Source: an uncultured bacterium (lineage in GTDB: Bacteria; Bacillota; Clostridia; Lachnospirales; Lachnospiraceae). Taken from it: a stretch of 64,000 nt of DNA. The notes under the pieces were generated by a model. The model worked only from the letters and a program-made list of their open reading frames with translations, was not told where the DNA came from and did not search any database. A program made the translations under genes and the position numbers. Location: assembly GCA_945949875.1 (NCBI GenBank), contig CAMFGH010000003.1:1-64000 (forward strand). The letters run 5' to 3'. The first letter of the stretch is position 1, and the number at the start of each line of letters is the position of its first letter. Positions 16,455-23,460 of this stretch are shown here, piece after piece.

Positions 16455-17990
16455 TTATTCGTTTCCTAAAGAGTCCTTCACACGAACTACTGTTTCTCTA
16501 TCATAGCATGTAAAGATATCCTCTACAAACTTTTCTTCCGGTTTTGGAGTCAAAAGGCTCACTACCGGTACTATAATGAGACCTGCCAGCATGGCAATGG
16601 CACCACAGTTAATTGGAGATTTCATGATTGGTGGCATGATGGATGGAGCCAGCATATCTACTAACATGATTCCTGCACCAAAAATAAAGCAAGCCCAGCA
16701 GGAAGCCTTCGTTGTCTTTTTCCAATATAAGGAATATAAAAATGGTGCCAGGAATGCTCCAGCCAGTGCACCCCAGGAAATACCCATCAGCTGTGCAATA
16801 AAGGTAACAGAGCTCTTATACTGAATCAGTGCAATAATGGCAGAAATTGCAATGAATACCACTACCAGTACACGGATAAATAAAAGCTGTGTTTTTTCTT
16901 TCATATCTTTAATGAAGTTATCCTTCAAAAAGTCAATGGTTAAGGTAGAACTGGATGCAATAACCAGAGAAGAAAGTGTAGACATGGATGCAGAAAGCAC
17001 CAGGATAACTACTAATGCAATCAGACCAGATCCCAAATTCTGTAACATGGTTGGAATGACAGAGTCATAACCATTTGCCTTGATATCAATCTGATCAGAA
17101 AACAGACGTCCAAAGCCACCCAGGAAGTAACATCCACCTGCCACTACAAGAGCAAAAATGGTGGAAATAATCGTTCCTTTTTTGATGGCATCCTCGTCTT
17201 TGATGGCATAGAATTTCTGTACCATCTGAGGAAGCCCCCAGGTTCCCAGAGATGTCAAAATAACCACAAACATCAGATTCAGCGGATCCGGACCAAAGAA
17301 GGATGCAAAAATACCGGGTGCTGTGCTGACATTTTCATCTGAAACCTGAGCCAGACCGTTTAAAGCCTCTATAAATCCGCCTTTACTGCTGAGAACTGCA
17401 GCGATAACGACTACAATACCTACCAGCATAATCATACCCTGAATAAAGTCGTTGATTGCTGTAGCCATATATCCACCGGCAATGACATAGATTGCTGTCA
17501 GTACTGCCATAAGAATAATACATACCGAATAATCAATGTCAAACGCCATTCCAAACAATCTGGATAATCCGTTATACAAAGATGCTGTATAAGGAATCAG
17601 GAAGATAAATACAATCACGGAAGCTGCTATTTTCAGTGCCTTGCTATCGAATCTCTGTCCGAAAAACTGTGGCATGGTGGCAGAGTCCAGATGCTGTGTC
17701 ATAACACGGGTTCTTCGCCCAAGAATAGCCCAAGCCATCAGGGAGCCGATTATGGCATTTCCAATACCTGCCCAGGTAGCTGCAATACCATATTTCCATC
17801 CAAACTGACCTGCATAACCTACAAATACTACTGCGGAGAAATAAGACGTACCATAAGCAAAGGCTGTCAGCCATGGTCCAACTGCTCTTCCTCCCAAAAC
17901 AAATCCCTTTACATCTGTTGCGTGTTTTCTACAGTACAGACCGATTCCGATCATCACTGCAAAGTAAAGAATCAAAATTGCTACTTTCAT
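16455..17990 (-). CDS. Sodium:solute symporter family (SSS) transporter
   Basis: A 511-residue polytopic membrane protein with about 13 hydrophobic segments. It begins VAILILYFAVMIGIGLYCRKHATDVKGFVLGGRAVGPWLTAFAYGTSYFSAVVFVG, the LeuT-fold opening with the sodium-site region (shown by segments GRAVGPWLTA and SYFSAVVFVG), and has the signature-like GGYMATAINDFIQG and VLSASMSTLSSLVIASSS stretch of PutP/PanF relatives. It is probably cotranscribed with the acyl-CoA ligase downstream and likely imports an organic acid with Na+. The substrate is not predictable from sequence. Confidence 0.88.
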   Translation of the reverse strand: MKVAILILYFAVMIGIGLYCRKHATDVKGFVLGGRAVGPWLTAFAYGTSYFSAVVFVGYAGQFGWKYGIAATWAGIGNAIIGSLMAWAILGRRTRVMTQHLDSATMPQFFGQRFDSKALKIAASVIVFIFLIPYTASLYNGLSRLFGMAFDIDYSVCIILMAVLTAIYVIAGGYMATAINDFIQGMIMLVGIVVVIAAVLSSKGGFIEALNGLAQVSDENVSTAPGIFASFFGPDPLNLMFVVILTSLGTWGLPQMVQKFYAIKDEDAIKKGTIISTIFALVVAGGCYFLGGFGRLFSDQIDIKANGYDSVIPTMLQNLGSGLIALVVILVLSASMSTLSSLVIASSSTLTIDFLKDNFIKDMKEKTQLLFIRVLVVVFIAISAIIALIQYKSSVTFIAQLMGISWGALAGAFLAPFLYSLYWKKTTKASCWACFIFGAGIMLVDMLAPSIMPPIMKSPINCGAIAMLAGLIIVPVVSLLTPKPEEKFVEDIFTCYDRETVVRVKDSLGNE

Positions 17991-18066
17991 AACCTTTCCC
18001 TCTCATTTTTACATTTTTTCTTTTGCTTTCTGCTTTCTATGTAAATCGCCTTCTCCGCGATTACTA

Positions 18067-18135
18067 TCCCTATCTCTGATTTATGTCCCTATCTCTGATT
18101 TATGTCCCTATCTCTGATTTATGTCCCTATCTCTG
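18067..18135. repeat. 19-bp tandem repeat covering a gene's stop codon
   Basis: Unit TCCCTATCTCTGATTTATG in three perfect copies plus a partial fourth. The partial fourth copy contains the last codons and TAG stop of the minus-strand gene at 18127, so the array appears to be a repeated duplication of that gene's 3' end. Confidence 0.92.
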
Positions 18136-18624
18136 CACCCTGTTCATATATCTGTCCCACTCAAAAATTGCTTTTTCAAAGCAGATATTTAAGCGGAAAG
18201 AATCCAGAACCGTGCTGCCATAATCATTATCCTCTGCATATTCGATTCCCATGGAATATTCATAAGACCCTTCGGCCTCTTTTACAGGTTCCATACAGTA
18301 TAAATAATTTCCTTCACAGGTCTTCAGAAAATCCTGCAGCTCCTCTTTTGAAAAAGGCCTGTCCGGTATTTCACTGAGCAGTACATCATTGGCATCGTAA
18401 TATTTACTGCCTTCCTGATACCCCGATATCACTTTTGCCCCCTGCAGTCTCACCTGGGTGGGACCGGCATAGCTTTCGGTGTAATTGGTATTTTGAGAAT
18501 TATTTGCCTTCACGATCAAGGCTTCCAATTCCATATACACTTCCTTTTCTTTGTACTCAAACTTTGTTATCATACAATCTTCAAAAGAAAAGGCACTGAT
18601 TTCGTTTACGGATTTAAATGCCAT
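18127..18624 (-). CDS. Conserved-looking hypothetical protein
   Basis: A 165-residue soluble, acidic protein that I do not recognise. It has no signal peptide, membrane segment or obvious catalytic motif. The sequence is a mixed alpha/beta type with strand-rich segments (MITKFEYKEKEVYMELEAL, QVRLQGAKVISGYQ) and a final helix (CFEKAIFEWDRYMNRVQR). The ATG at 18624, eight bases after GGAG, is preferred over a GTG three codons earlier. Its 3' end has been duplicated into the 19-bp tandem array. It stands alone between the symporter and the patatin gene. Confidence 0.7.
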   Translation of the reverse strand: MAFKSVNEISAFSFEDCMITKFEYKEKEVYMELEALIVKANNSQNTNYTESYAGPTQVRLQGAKVISGYQEGSKYYDANDVLLSEIPDRPFSKEELQDFLKTCEGNYLYCMEPVKEAEGSYEYSMGIEYAEDNDYGSTVLDSFRLNICFEKAIFEWDRYMNRVQR

Positions 18625-18696
18625 AAAAATCACTCCAATTCATTTACTCAATTTGATATGTCTTCTACATATCTTCTATATATCTTTTGTTTCCTT

Positions 18697-19554
18697 TTAT
18701 TTTTCTTTATTCCGAAGAAATGCTTGCAAAGCCGGAAGCTGCTCCATAGCAGTCTTTCTACCAGTCTCGTATACCCGGAGCAGTTCCTTGGGATCATGCT
18801 CCACCGGCCCTATATGAAGAGCCTCCCTTGGTTCTATGATAAAAGTGTTCCCCAGCTCTTTTTGTTTTCTGATATAGGCAATTTCATCATTATACATGAT
18901 ATGACGATAGGCCAGTGTTTCTATCATATTGGGATATTGATGCATTCTGACCCGAATGACCGGCATCAGTTTATTTTTCTTTTTCCGGTAATCCTCCGGT
19001 CTGGTTAAAATCACCACATTTTTCTGATATCCAATACTTTGGAAATAAGCCAGGGGAACCGAATCTGACATTCCCCCATCCAGCAACAGCTTTCCGCCAA
19101 TCTCTACCGGGCGAGACACCAGTGGCATGGAAGCAGATGCCTGTATCCAGTCCATATCTTCTCCTGTTCCTGTCTCACACTTATGATAGACAGGAAGACC
19201 TGTTTCTATGTTGGTGGCTACCACATAGAACTCCATGGGATTTTCTGAAAAAGCCTTTGTGTCAAAGGGATCCAGAACATTCGGCAATTCCCCATAGGCA
19301 AATTCCTTACTGTATATATCTCCCGTTTTTAGCAGACTTCGAAAGCTTCCATATCTGGGATCTCTGCAATATTTTGTATTATACCGAATCACCCTTCCAA
19401 TCTGACGGGATTTGAAGTTGCATCCAAAGGCTGCACCTGCTGATACCCCGATCGCTCCATCAAAGGTAATCTGATTTTCCATCAGAACATCTATCACTCC
19501 GGCGGTAAATAACCCTCTCATGGCACCGCCTTCCATCACTAAACCAATCTTCAC
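18697..19554 (-). CDS. Patatin-like phospholipase
   Basis: A 285-residue cytoplasmic serine hydrolase of the patatin fold. The oxyanion loop is EGGAMRG, the nucleophile elbow GVSAG, and the catalytic Asp lies in LLDGGMSDSVP, giving the Ser-Asp dyad. The C-terminal half (DPKELLRVYETGRKTAMEQL) resembles bacterial YjjU/RssA-like patatins. The start is a GTG; GGAG lies ten bases upstream. Expected activity is acyl-ester hydrolysis of membrane lipids; the physiological substrate is unknown. No operon partner is obvious. Confidence 0.88.
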   Translation of the reverse strand: MKIGLVMEGGAMRGLFTAGVIDVLMENQITFDGAIGVSAGAAFGCNFKSRQIGRVIRYNTKYCRDPRYGSFRSLLKTGDIYSKEFAYGELPNVLDPFDTKAFSENPMEFYVVATNIETGLPVYHKCETGTGEDMDWIQASASMPLVSRPVEIGGKLLLDGGMSDSVPLAYFQSIGYQKNVVILTRPEDYRKKKNKLMPVIRVRMHQYPNMIETLAYRHIMYNDEIAYIRKQKELGNTFIIEPREALHIGPVEHDPKELLRVYETGRKTAMEQLPALQAFLRNKEK

Positions 19555-19687
19555 CGGTGATCATCTCCTTTTTGTAAGGAATAACTACTATTATACCATT
19601 GTCGAAACAGATATCATAATCTTGAAGCAGATATGGTATTCCCAGATAACACTTTAACACTTTAAATCATTACATTCAATATGTAAA

Positions 19688-19757
19688 TAAAAAACTTCCG
19701 GAAAGATATCTTTTCCTTGTACTATTTACAGAAAAAAACCTTTCCGAAAGCTTTTTC
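19688..19757. terminator. Terminator between patatin gene and Feo mini-gene
   Basis: CTTCCGGAAAG (19695-19705) and CTTTCCGAAAG (19740-19750) form an 11-bp stem with T runs on both sides; on the minus strand it would end the small gene at 19870. The rest of the 315-bp gap (19555-19869) shows a second small hairpin, GATATTTGC/GCAAATAT at 19843-19862, and no supported gene. Confidence 0.7.
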
Positions 19758-19869
19758 AATATGTATGTCATTTGTTAGAAATAAGCAATTTTACTATAAC
19801 AGGTATACAGCTACAGGATACATAGGCAGTGAATGGCATGATATTTGCTCCTTGCAAATATGTAGCACG

Positions 19870-20007
19870 TTAATGGCAATGTCCACCACAATGAGAACAA
19901 TCCCCTCCACACTGAAATGATTTTCCCTTCTTTTTATTCCGGATCATCCCACGGATGGCCAATCCTACCACAAGTAATAATACGGCTAATGTAATCAGGG
20001 TTCCCAT
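19870..20007 (-). CDS. FeoB-associated Cys-rich membrane mini-protein (orphan copy)
   Basis: A 45-residue protein: an N-terminal membrane helix (TLITLAVLLLVVGLAI), a basic stop-transfer stretch (RNKKKGK), and a short tail with four Cys and three His (QCGGDCSHCGGHCH). This is the layout of the FeoB-associated Cys-rich proteins found after feoB in Firmicutes. GGGAGG lies eight bases before the ATG. No feoB is adjacent here; the next gene is a DtxR-type regulator in the opposite direction, and a TTAG-N6-CTAA operator lies 90 bp upstream. It may be a relic of a second feo operon or an independent iron-binding peptide. Confidence 0.78.
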   Translation of the reverse strand: MGTLITLAVLLLVVGLAIRGMIRNKKKGKSFQCGGDCSHCGGHCH

Positions 20008-20095
20008 TTTGAAGACCTCCCATGTCTTTCAGTAATCATTCGATTCATCTTTCCATTCATTCAAATTTCATTTGAAATTGTTGTTTGTCACATAG

Positions 20096-20109
20096 TTAGT
20101 TTAAGCTAA
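20096..20109. promoter_or_regulatory. DtxR-type operator TTAG-N6-CTAA (copy 1)
   Basis: TTAGTTTAAGCTAA, the same TTAG-N6-CTAA dyad found before feoA and between feoA and feoB. It lies upstream of the orphan Cys-rich gene (minus) and of the DtxR-type regulator (plus). Confidence 0.65.
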
Positions 20110-20119
20110 TCCCAATTAG

Positions 20120-20257
20120 ATGTCAATAACTTTTTATTCAAAAATCGTAAAATATCTTTTCAATTCAAAAATACAGTTACAAAACTGGGAAGAAGTGCAG
20201 GCAGAGCTGGAGGCCAAACTTGCACGTCTGACTCAATCAGCTTCTAATAGCCAATAA
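20120..20257 (+). other. Possible gene remnant, 45 codons
   Basis: An open frame whose C-terminal half (QNWEEVQAELEAKLARLTQS) looks like a genuine coiled-coil protein end, while its N-terminal half is AT-rich and unlike protein. There is no ribosome binding site. It may be the 3' relic of a lost gene. Not recognised. Confidence 0.2.
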
Positions 20258-20330
20258 AAGTAACCCACCGAGAAATATGTACTTAATATATGATAATATT
20301 TCCGGGTAGCATTTCCGTCTGCCCATTGAT

Positions 20331-20359
20331 TTGTAATCTCCCGAAAAATATGGTATACT
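20331..20359 (+). promoter_or_regulatory. Promoter of the DtxR-type regulator
   Basis: TTGTAA (20331-20336), a 17-bp spacer, and TATACT (20354-20359) form a sigma-A-type promoter about 38 bp before the start codon. Confidence 0.6.
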
Positions 20360-20396
20360 TAGCGAAATCAGTAAACCATATGGAGTGTATCTTTCA

Positions 20397-20765
20397 ATGA
20401 AAACCTATGTAAATGAATCAGCTGAAAATTATTTGGAAACCATTTTGCTTCTCAGCAAAAAATTGCCGGTTGTCCGTTCTGTCGATATAGCAAACGAACT
20501 GGATTTTAAGAAATCAAGTGTCAGCATTGCTATGAAAAATCTTCGTGAAAAAAATCATATTGCTGTTTCTGATCAGGGTTTTATCTATTTGACCGATAGT
20601 GGCAAAAAAATCGCTGAAATGATTTATGAACGTCATGAACTTCTTTCCTCATGGCTTAAAAGTATGGGCGTCCCTGCGGAAATTGCCAACGAAGACGCCT
20701 GCAAAATGGAACATGTCATCAGTAAAGAAAGTTTTGAAGCAATCAAAAAGCATGTGAAGGGTTAA
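20397..20765 (+). CDS. Short DtxR/IdeR-type iron-dependent repressor
   Basis: A 122-residue regulator with the DtxR winged-helix (AENYLETILLLS, VRSVDIANELDFKKSSVSIAMKNL) and dimerisation/metal domain (IYERHELLSSWLKSMG...EDACKMEHVIS) but no C-terminal SH3 domain. Counted from the ATG at 20397, Cys102, Glu105 and His106 fall at the same numbers as the primary metal ligands of DtxR, and Cys stands where Mn-type MntR has Glu, so an iron-sensing role is favoured. GGAG lies 11 bases upstream; a GTG four codons earlier is less likely. Its stop overlaps the stop of the convergent PP-loop gene by 3 bp. TTAG-N6-CTAA sites at three nearby places are its probable targets (inference). Confidence 0.88.
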   Translation: MKTYVNESAENYLETILLLSKKLPVVRSVDIANELDFKKSSVSIAMKNLREKNHIAVSDQGFIYLTDSGKKIAEMIYERHELLSSWLKSMGVPAEIANEDACKMEHVISKESFEAIKKHVKG

Positions 20766-21964
20766 TCCCTCACATGCTCTTTTTTATCATAGCTTTCCAG
20801 GAAATGGTGCTTCACGCCATTATCCTTATATGCGATGATCGTTTTCAGATTCACATTTTCCACACTTCTGAAAATATTTGCCTCCACATAAGGATTGGTC
20901 TTTTTCATCTCTGCAATCATCTTTTTGATTTCCATTCGCTTGGATGCGTCTGTGCCATCCGTCCGGCAGGAGCTGCAGTTATCGGTAAAACGACACGCAC
21001 ACTGGAGGAATTTCAATCCGTTGTAGTCTCGCCAATGCTTAATGTCTTCTTCCCGCACCAGATACATGGGTCTGATCAATTCCATTCCTTCAAAATTCGT
21101 ACTGTGAAGTTTTGGCATCATGGTCTGCACCTGCGCTCCATATAACATTCCCATCAAGATGGTTTCGATCACATCATCATAATGATGTCCCAGTGCAATC
21201 TTATTGCACCCCAGCTCTTTTGCCTTGCTGTATAAATATCCCCGGCGCATTCTGGCGCATAAATAACAGGGAGATTTTTCTATCTCATATACTGAATCGA
21301 AAATATTGGTTTCAAACACCGTAATCGGAATATCCATCATTTTTGCATTCTGCTCAATGATTTTTCTGTTTTCCCTGCTGTATCCCGGATCCATTACCAG
21401 AAAGACCAGTTCAAAGGGGAACTTGTCATGGCGCTTTAATTCCTGAAAAAGCTTTGCCATCAGCATAGAATCTTTTCCACCGGAAATGCAGACTGCCACC
21501 TTATCATTTTCCTGAAGCAAGTCATACTCATTGATTGCTTTTGCAAATTTGGAAAAAATATTTTTGTGAAATTTCTTGCGGATGCTTTTTTCGATTTCTT
21601 CTTTTCTATTTTGGTTCTCGGACTGCCTCATCATTTCCAGAACATAGGCTGTATAGCCGCCCTTCAGGCTATATGCATGAAAGCCCTGTTCTCGAAACCA
21701 TTCTGCCACATCGATGCTCACAAGTCCTCTGTTACAGCAGAACAGTACCATTTTCTCCCGGGAAATTTCATCCATATGCTCCCGAACCGTTTCTTCCGGG
21801 ATGCAAATCGCTCCTTCTATGGTTCCATATGCGATAGCATTCTCTCCCCTGATATCAATCAGCTGATACTGCTCCGGAGAAAGGTTCCCCATCTCTTCCA
21901 CGGTGATCTCTATCTTTTCCAGTTTTGTATTTTCATCCACCATTCTCTGTTTCTCTTTTCCCAT
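20762..21964 (-). CDS. Rhodanese domain fused to a TtcA-like PP-loop tRNA/sulfur-transfer ATPase
   Basis: About 400 residues. The N-terminal ~100 residues are a rhodanese domain (LIDIRGENAIAYGTIEGA, active-site Cys in VLFCCNRGLVS). The rest is an N-type PP-loop ATPase (CISGGKDSMLMAK) with CYLCARMRRG, GHHYDDVIET and a third Cys cluster (CACRFTDNCSSC), as in TtcA/TtuA-type enzymes that bind Fe-S clusters and thiolate tRNA. The fusion would let persulfide sulfur pass directly to the PP-loop site. Start choice is uncertain: ATG 21964 is used, but TTG 21991 and ATG 21943 are possible and none has a strong Shine-Dalgarno sequence. The tRNA target is unknown. Confidence 0.82.
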   Translation of the reverse strand: MGKEKQRMVDENTKLEKIEITVEEMGNLSPEQYQLIDIRGENAIAYGTIEGAICIPEETVREHMDEISREKMVLFCCNRGLVSIDVAEWFREQGFHAYSLKGGYTAYVLEMMRQSENQNRKEEIEKSIRKKFHKNIFSKFAKAINEYDLLQENDKVAVCISGGKDSMLMAKLFQELKRHDKFPFELVFLVMDPGYSRENRKIIEQNAKMMDIPITVFETNIFDSVYEIEKSPCYLCARMRRGYLYSKAKELGCNKIALGHHYDDVIETILMGMLYGAQVQTMMPKLHSTNFEGMELIRPMYLVREEDIKHWRDYNGLKFLQCACRFTDNCSSCRTDGTDASKRMEIKKMIAEMKKTNPYVEANIFRSVENVNLKTIIAYKDNGVKHHFLESYDKKEHVRD

Positions 21965-22089
21965 CACATATGTTTTGCATTTTTCCAGCAAATTTTTCTT
22001 TCACGTAAAAGCTTTCTACACTATGATGTATCATTTTCATTTCATACCGCAAATTATTATAATAGGAAAACCACAGAGTTTCAATCGCC

Positions 22090-22155
22090 ATATTCTGTTG
22101 TTTACGGAAACATATTCTGTTGTTTGCAAAAACGTATTCTGTTGTTTGCAGAAAC
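22090..22155. repeat. 22-bp tandem repeat, three copies
   Basis: Unit ATATTCTGTTGTTTGCAAAAAC in three copies (22090, 22112, 22134) with a few substitutions, ending 14 bp before the stop codon of the Fur/HD-GYP gene. Confidence 0.92.
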
Positions 22156-22169
22156 TATTTGTACAGCGT

Positions 22170-23096
22170 TTACTGTGCTCTTGACTGAACAACATTTATC
22201 ACTTCATCCCAATTGTCCAGTACATACTGTCCAATAACAGGATCATACATTTTCCCCAGATTTTTCTCTATTTCCTGATAACAATACACAAAATCATGGG
22301 CCTTTCGATAACAGCGGTTGGAAGTAATCGCATCGATGGAATCACATATTGCAATGATTCTTGCGCCTACCGGAATGTCTGTACCTTTCTTTCCCAATGG
22401 ATATCCTCTGCCATCATATCTTTCATGATGCATCAGTACGATATCGGAAAGTTCTCCTAATTCATGGGATTTTTTCAAAATATCAGCTCCAATCCCCGGA
22501 TGCTTTTTAATATAGCTAAATTCCTCTTCTATCAGTTTTCCTTCCTTGTTCAGGATTGCATCCGGAACACCGATTTTACCAATATCATGCAAATGTGCCG
22601 CAATATGTATTTTTTCTGTGTCTTGTTCTGTTAATCCAAGCAACCGGCATACTGTAAACGCCATATCGCTGACCCGTTCCGAATGCCCTGCTGTATAAGG
22701 ATCTCTGGCATCCAATGCACAGGTGATACAATCAATGATTTCATGATAATCAACTGTATTCTTGCAATACTCACAGTCCTCCATAAAACCACTTTCTTTC
22801 TTACAAGTGCTCCGGTCATCCAGTTCAATGACACATGCATTTTCCCTGTTACAATCCATCCCACAGGAAATACGATACATATTCTTTCTGCTGATTGCTC
22901 CAATTTCCTCCATAAGATTGATCATGCGATATACGGTTGCAGCACCAATTGACGGATCTTTTTCTGCTGCTTTATAGTATATTTCCTTACAGCTGGTACA
23001 CTCTCCCTGTAAAATAATATCTATCAGTATTTTGCGTTGTTTTGTTATTCTGCAACCTTTTTCTTTCAGGCGCTGCAACATTATTTCCTTCTGCAT
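22170..23096 (-). CDS. Fur-like winged-helix / Cys-rich linker / HD-GYP phosphodiesterase fusion
   Basis: A 308-residue protein with an unusual order. Residues 1-76 match the Fur winged helix (LKEKGCRITKQRKILIDIIL, TSCKEIYYKAAEKD, IGAATVYRMINLMEEIGAI). Residues 77-112 hold six Cys (78, 82, 88, 98, 108, 111) where Fur proteins have the start of the metal-binding dimer domain. Residues 115-308 are an HD-GYP domain with H138, H170-D171 (HDIGKIG), H199, H223-H224 and GRGYP at 230-233, so it is likely an active c-di-GMP (or related dinucleotide) hydrolase. GAGG lies seven bases before the ATG. It follows feoA-feoB-Cys-rich gene on the same strand beyond a terminator, pointing to metal- or redox-controlled c-di-GMP turnover or DNA binding. 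The link is inference; no such protein is familiar to me. Confidence 0.87.
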   Translation of the reverse strand: MQKEIMLQRLKEKGCRITKQRKILIDIILQGECTSCKEIYYKAAEKDPSIGAATVYRMINLMEEIGAISRKNMYRISCGMDCNRENACVIELDDRSTCKKESGFMEDCEYCKNTVDYHEIIDCITCALDARDPYTAGHSERVSDMAFTVCRLLGLTEQDTEKIHIAAHLHDIGKIGVPDAILNKEGKLIEEEFSYIKKHPGIGADILKKSHELGELSDIVLMHHERYDGRGYPLGKKGTDIPVGARIIAICDSIDAITSNRCYRKAHDFVYCYQEIEKNLGKMYDPVIGQYVLDNWDEVINVVQSRAQ

Positions 23097-23110
23097 TTTT
23101 GTTCCTCATT

Positions 23111-23144
23111 CAGAGTCGAGATACGCTTTGCGAATCTCGCTCTG
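23111..23144. repeat. Second copy of the dispersed CAGAG-CGAGAT hairpin
   Basis: CAGAGTCGAGAT and ATCTCGCTCTG around ACGCTTTGCGA, a diverged copy of the hairpin at 14639. No T run follows on either side, so it is probably a repeat element rather than a terminator; it lies 14 bp upstream of the Fur/HD-GYP start codon. Confidence 0.7.
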
Positions 23145-23205
23145 ATTAGCGGTCGTCAAATACTCATGCGTGCAAGCACGCCGAGCATTTTCCTCGTCGC
23201 CATAA

Positions 23206-23237
23206 CAAAAAATGCCTGCGCTTTTCAGTGCAGGCAT
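23206..23237 (-). terminator. Terminator of the feo operon
   Basis: Minus-strand ATGCCTGC and GCAGGCAT form an 8-bp stem (loop about ten bases) followed by TTTTTT, just past the Cys-rich gene. Confidence 0.85.
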
Positions 23238-23241
23238 AAAC

Positions 23242-23421
23242 TTAATTGCTACCGGTATGACAATTGCAGCTTTCTGTTATGTTTGCACCACATTTCGCTG
23301 AGCAGCACCCGGCAGATGGACATCCGATGCATCTGGTGCCTTTCTTCTTTTCCTTTCGTATGTAAAAACACGCTGCACCTACTAAAACCAACAGAATTCC
23401 AGTGACTATCAAATTCTCCAT
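23242..23421 (-). CDS. FeoB-associated Cys-rich membrane protein
   Basis: A 59-residue protein: one N-terminal membrane helix (LIVTGILLVLVGAACFYI), a basic patch (RKEKKKG) and a C-terminal tail with eight Cys and a His (CIGCPSAGCC, AKCGAN, SCNCH). It directly follows feoB (about 40 bp) with AAAGGAG before the ATG, and the terminator comes right after it, so it is the last gene of the feoA-feoB operon. Proteins of this type are thought to assist ferrous iron uptake, possibly in place of FeoC; the Cys tail may bind Fe or an Fe-S cluster. Confidence 0.88.
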   Translation of the reverse strand: MENLIVTGILLVLVGAACFYIRKEKKKGTRCIGCPSAGCCSAKCGANITESCNCHTGSN

Positions 23422-23460
23422 TGCCGCTCCTTTCTCGCTGAACTTATAAAAAAGTTACAC

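Noticed and set aside
19798..19869. 23-codon minus-strand ORF after the orphan Cys-rich gene, with AAGGAG upstream
   Set aside because: No protein-like sequence, and the RBS lies in a small hairpin loop; insufficient support.
22090..22155. CRISPR array
   Set aside because: Three adjacent 22-bp units without spacers.
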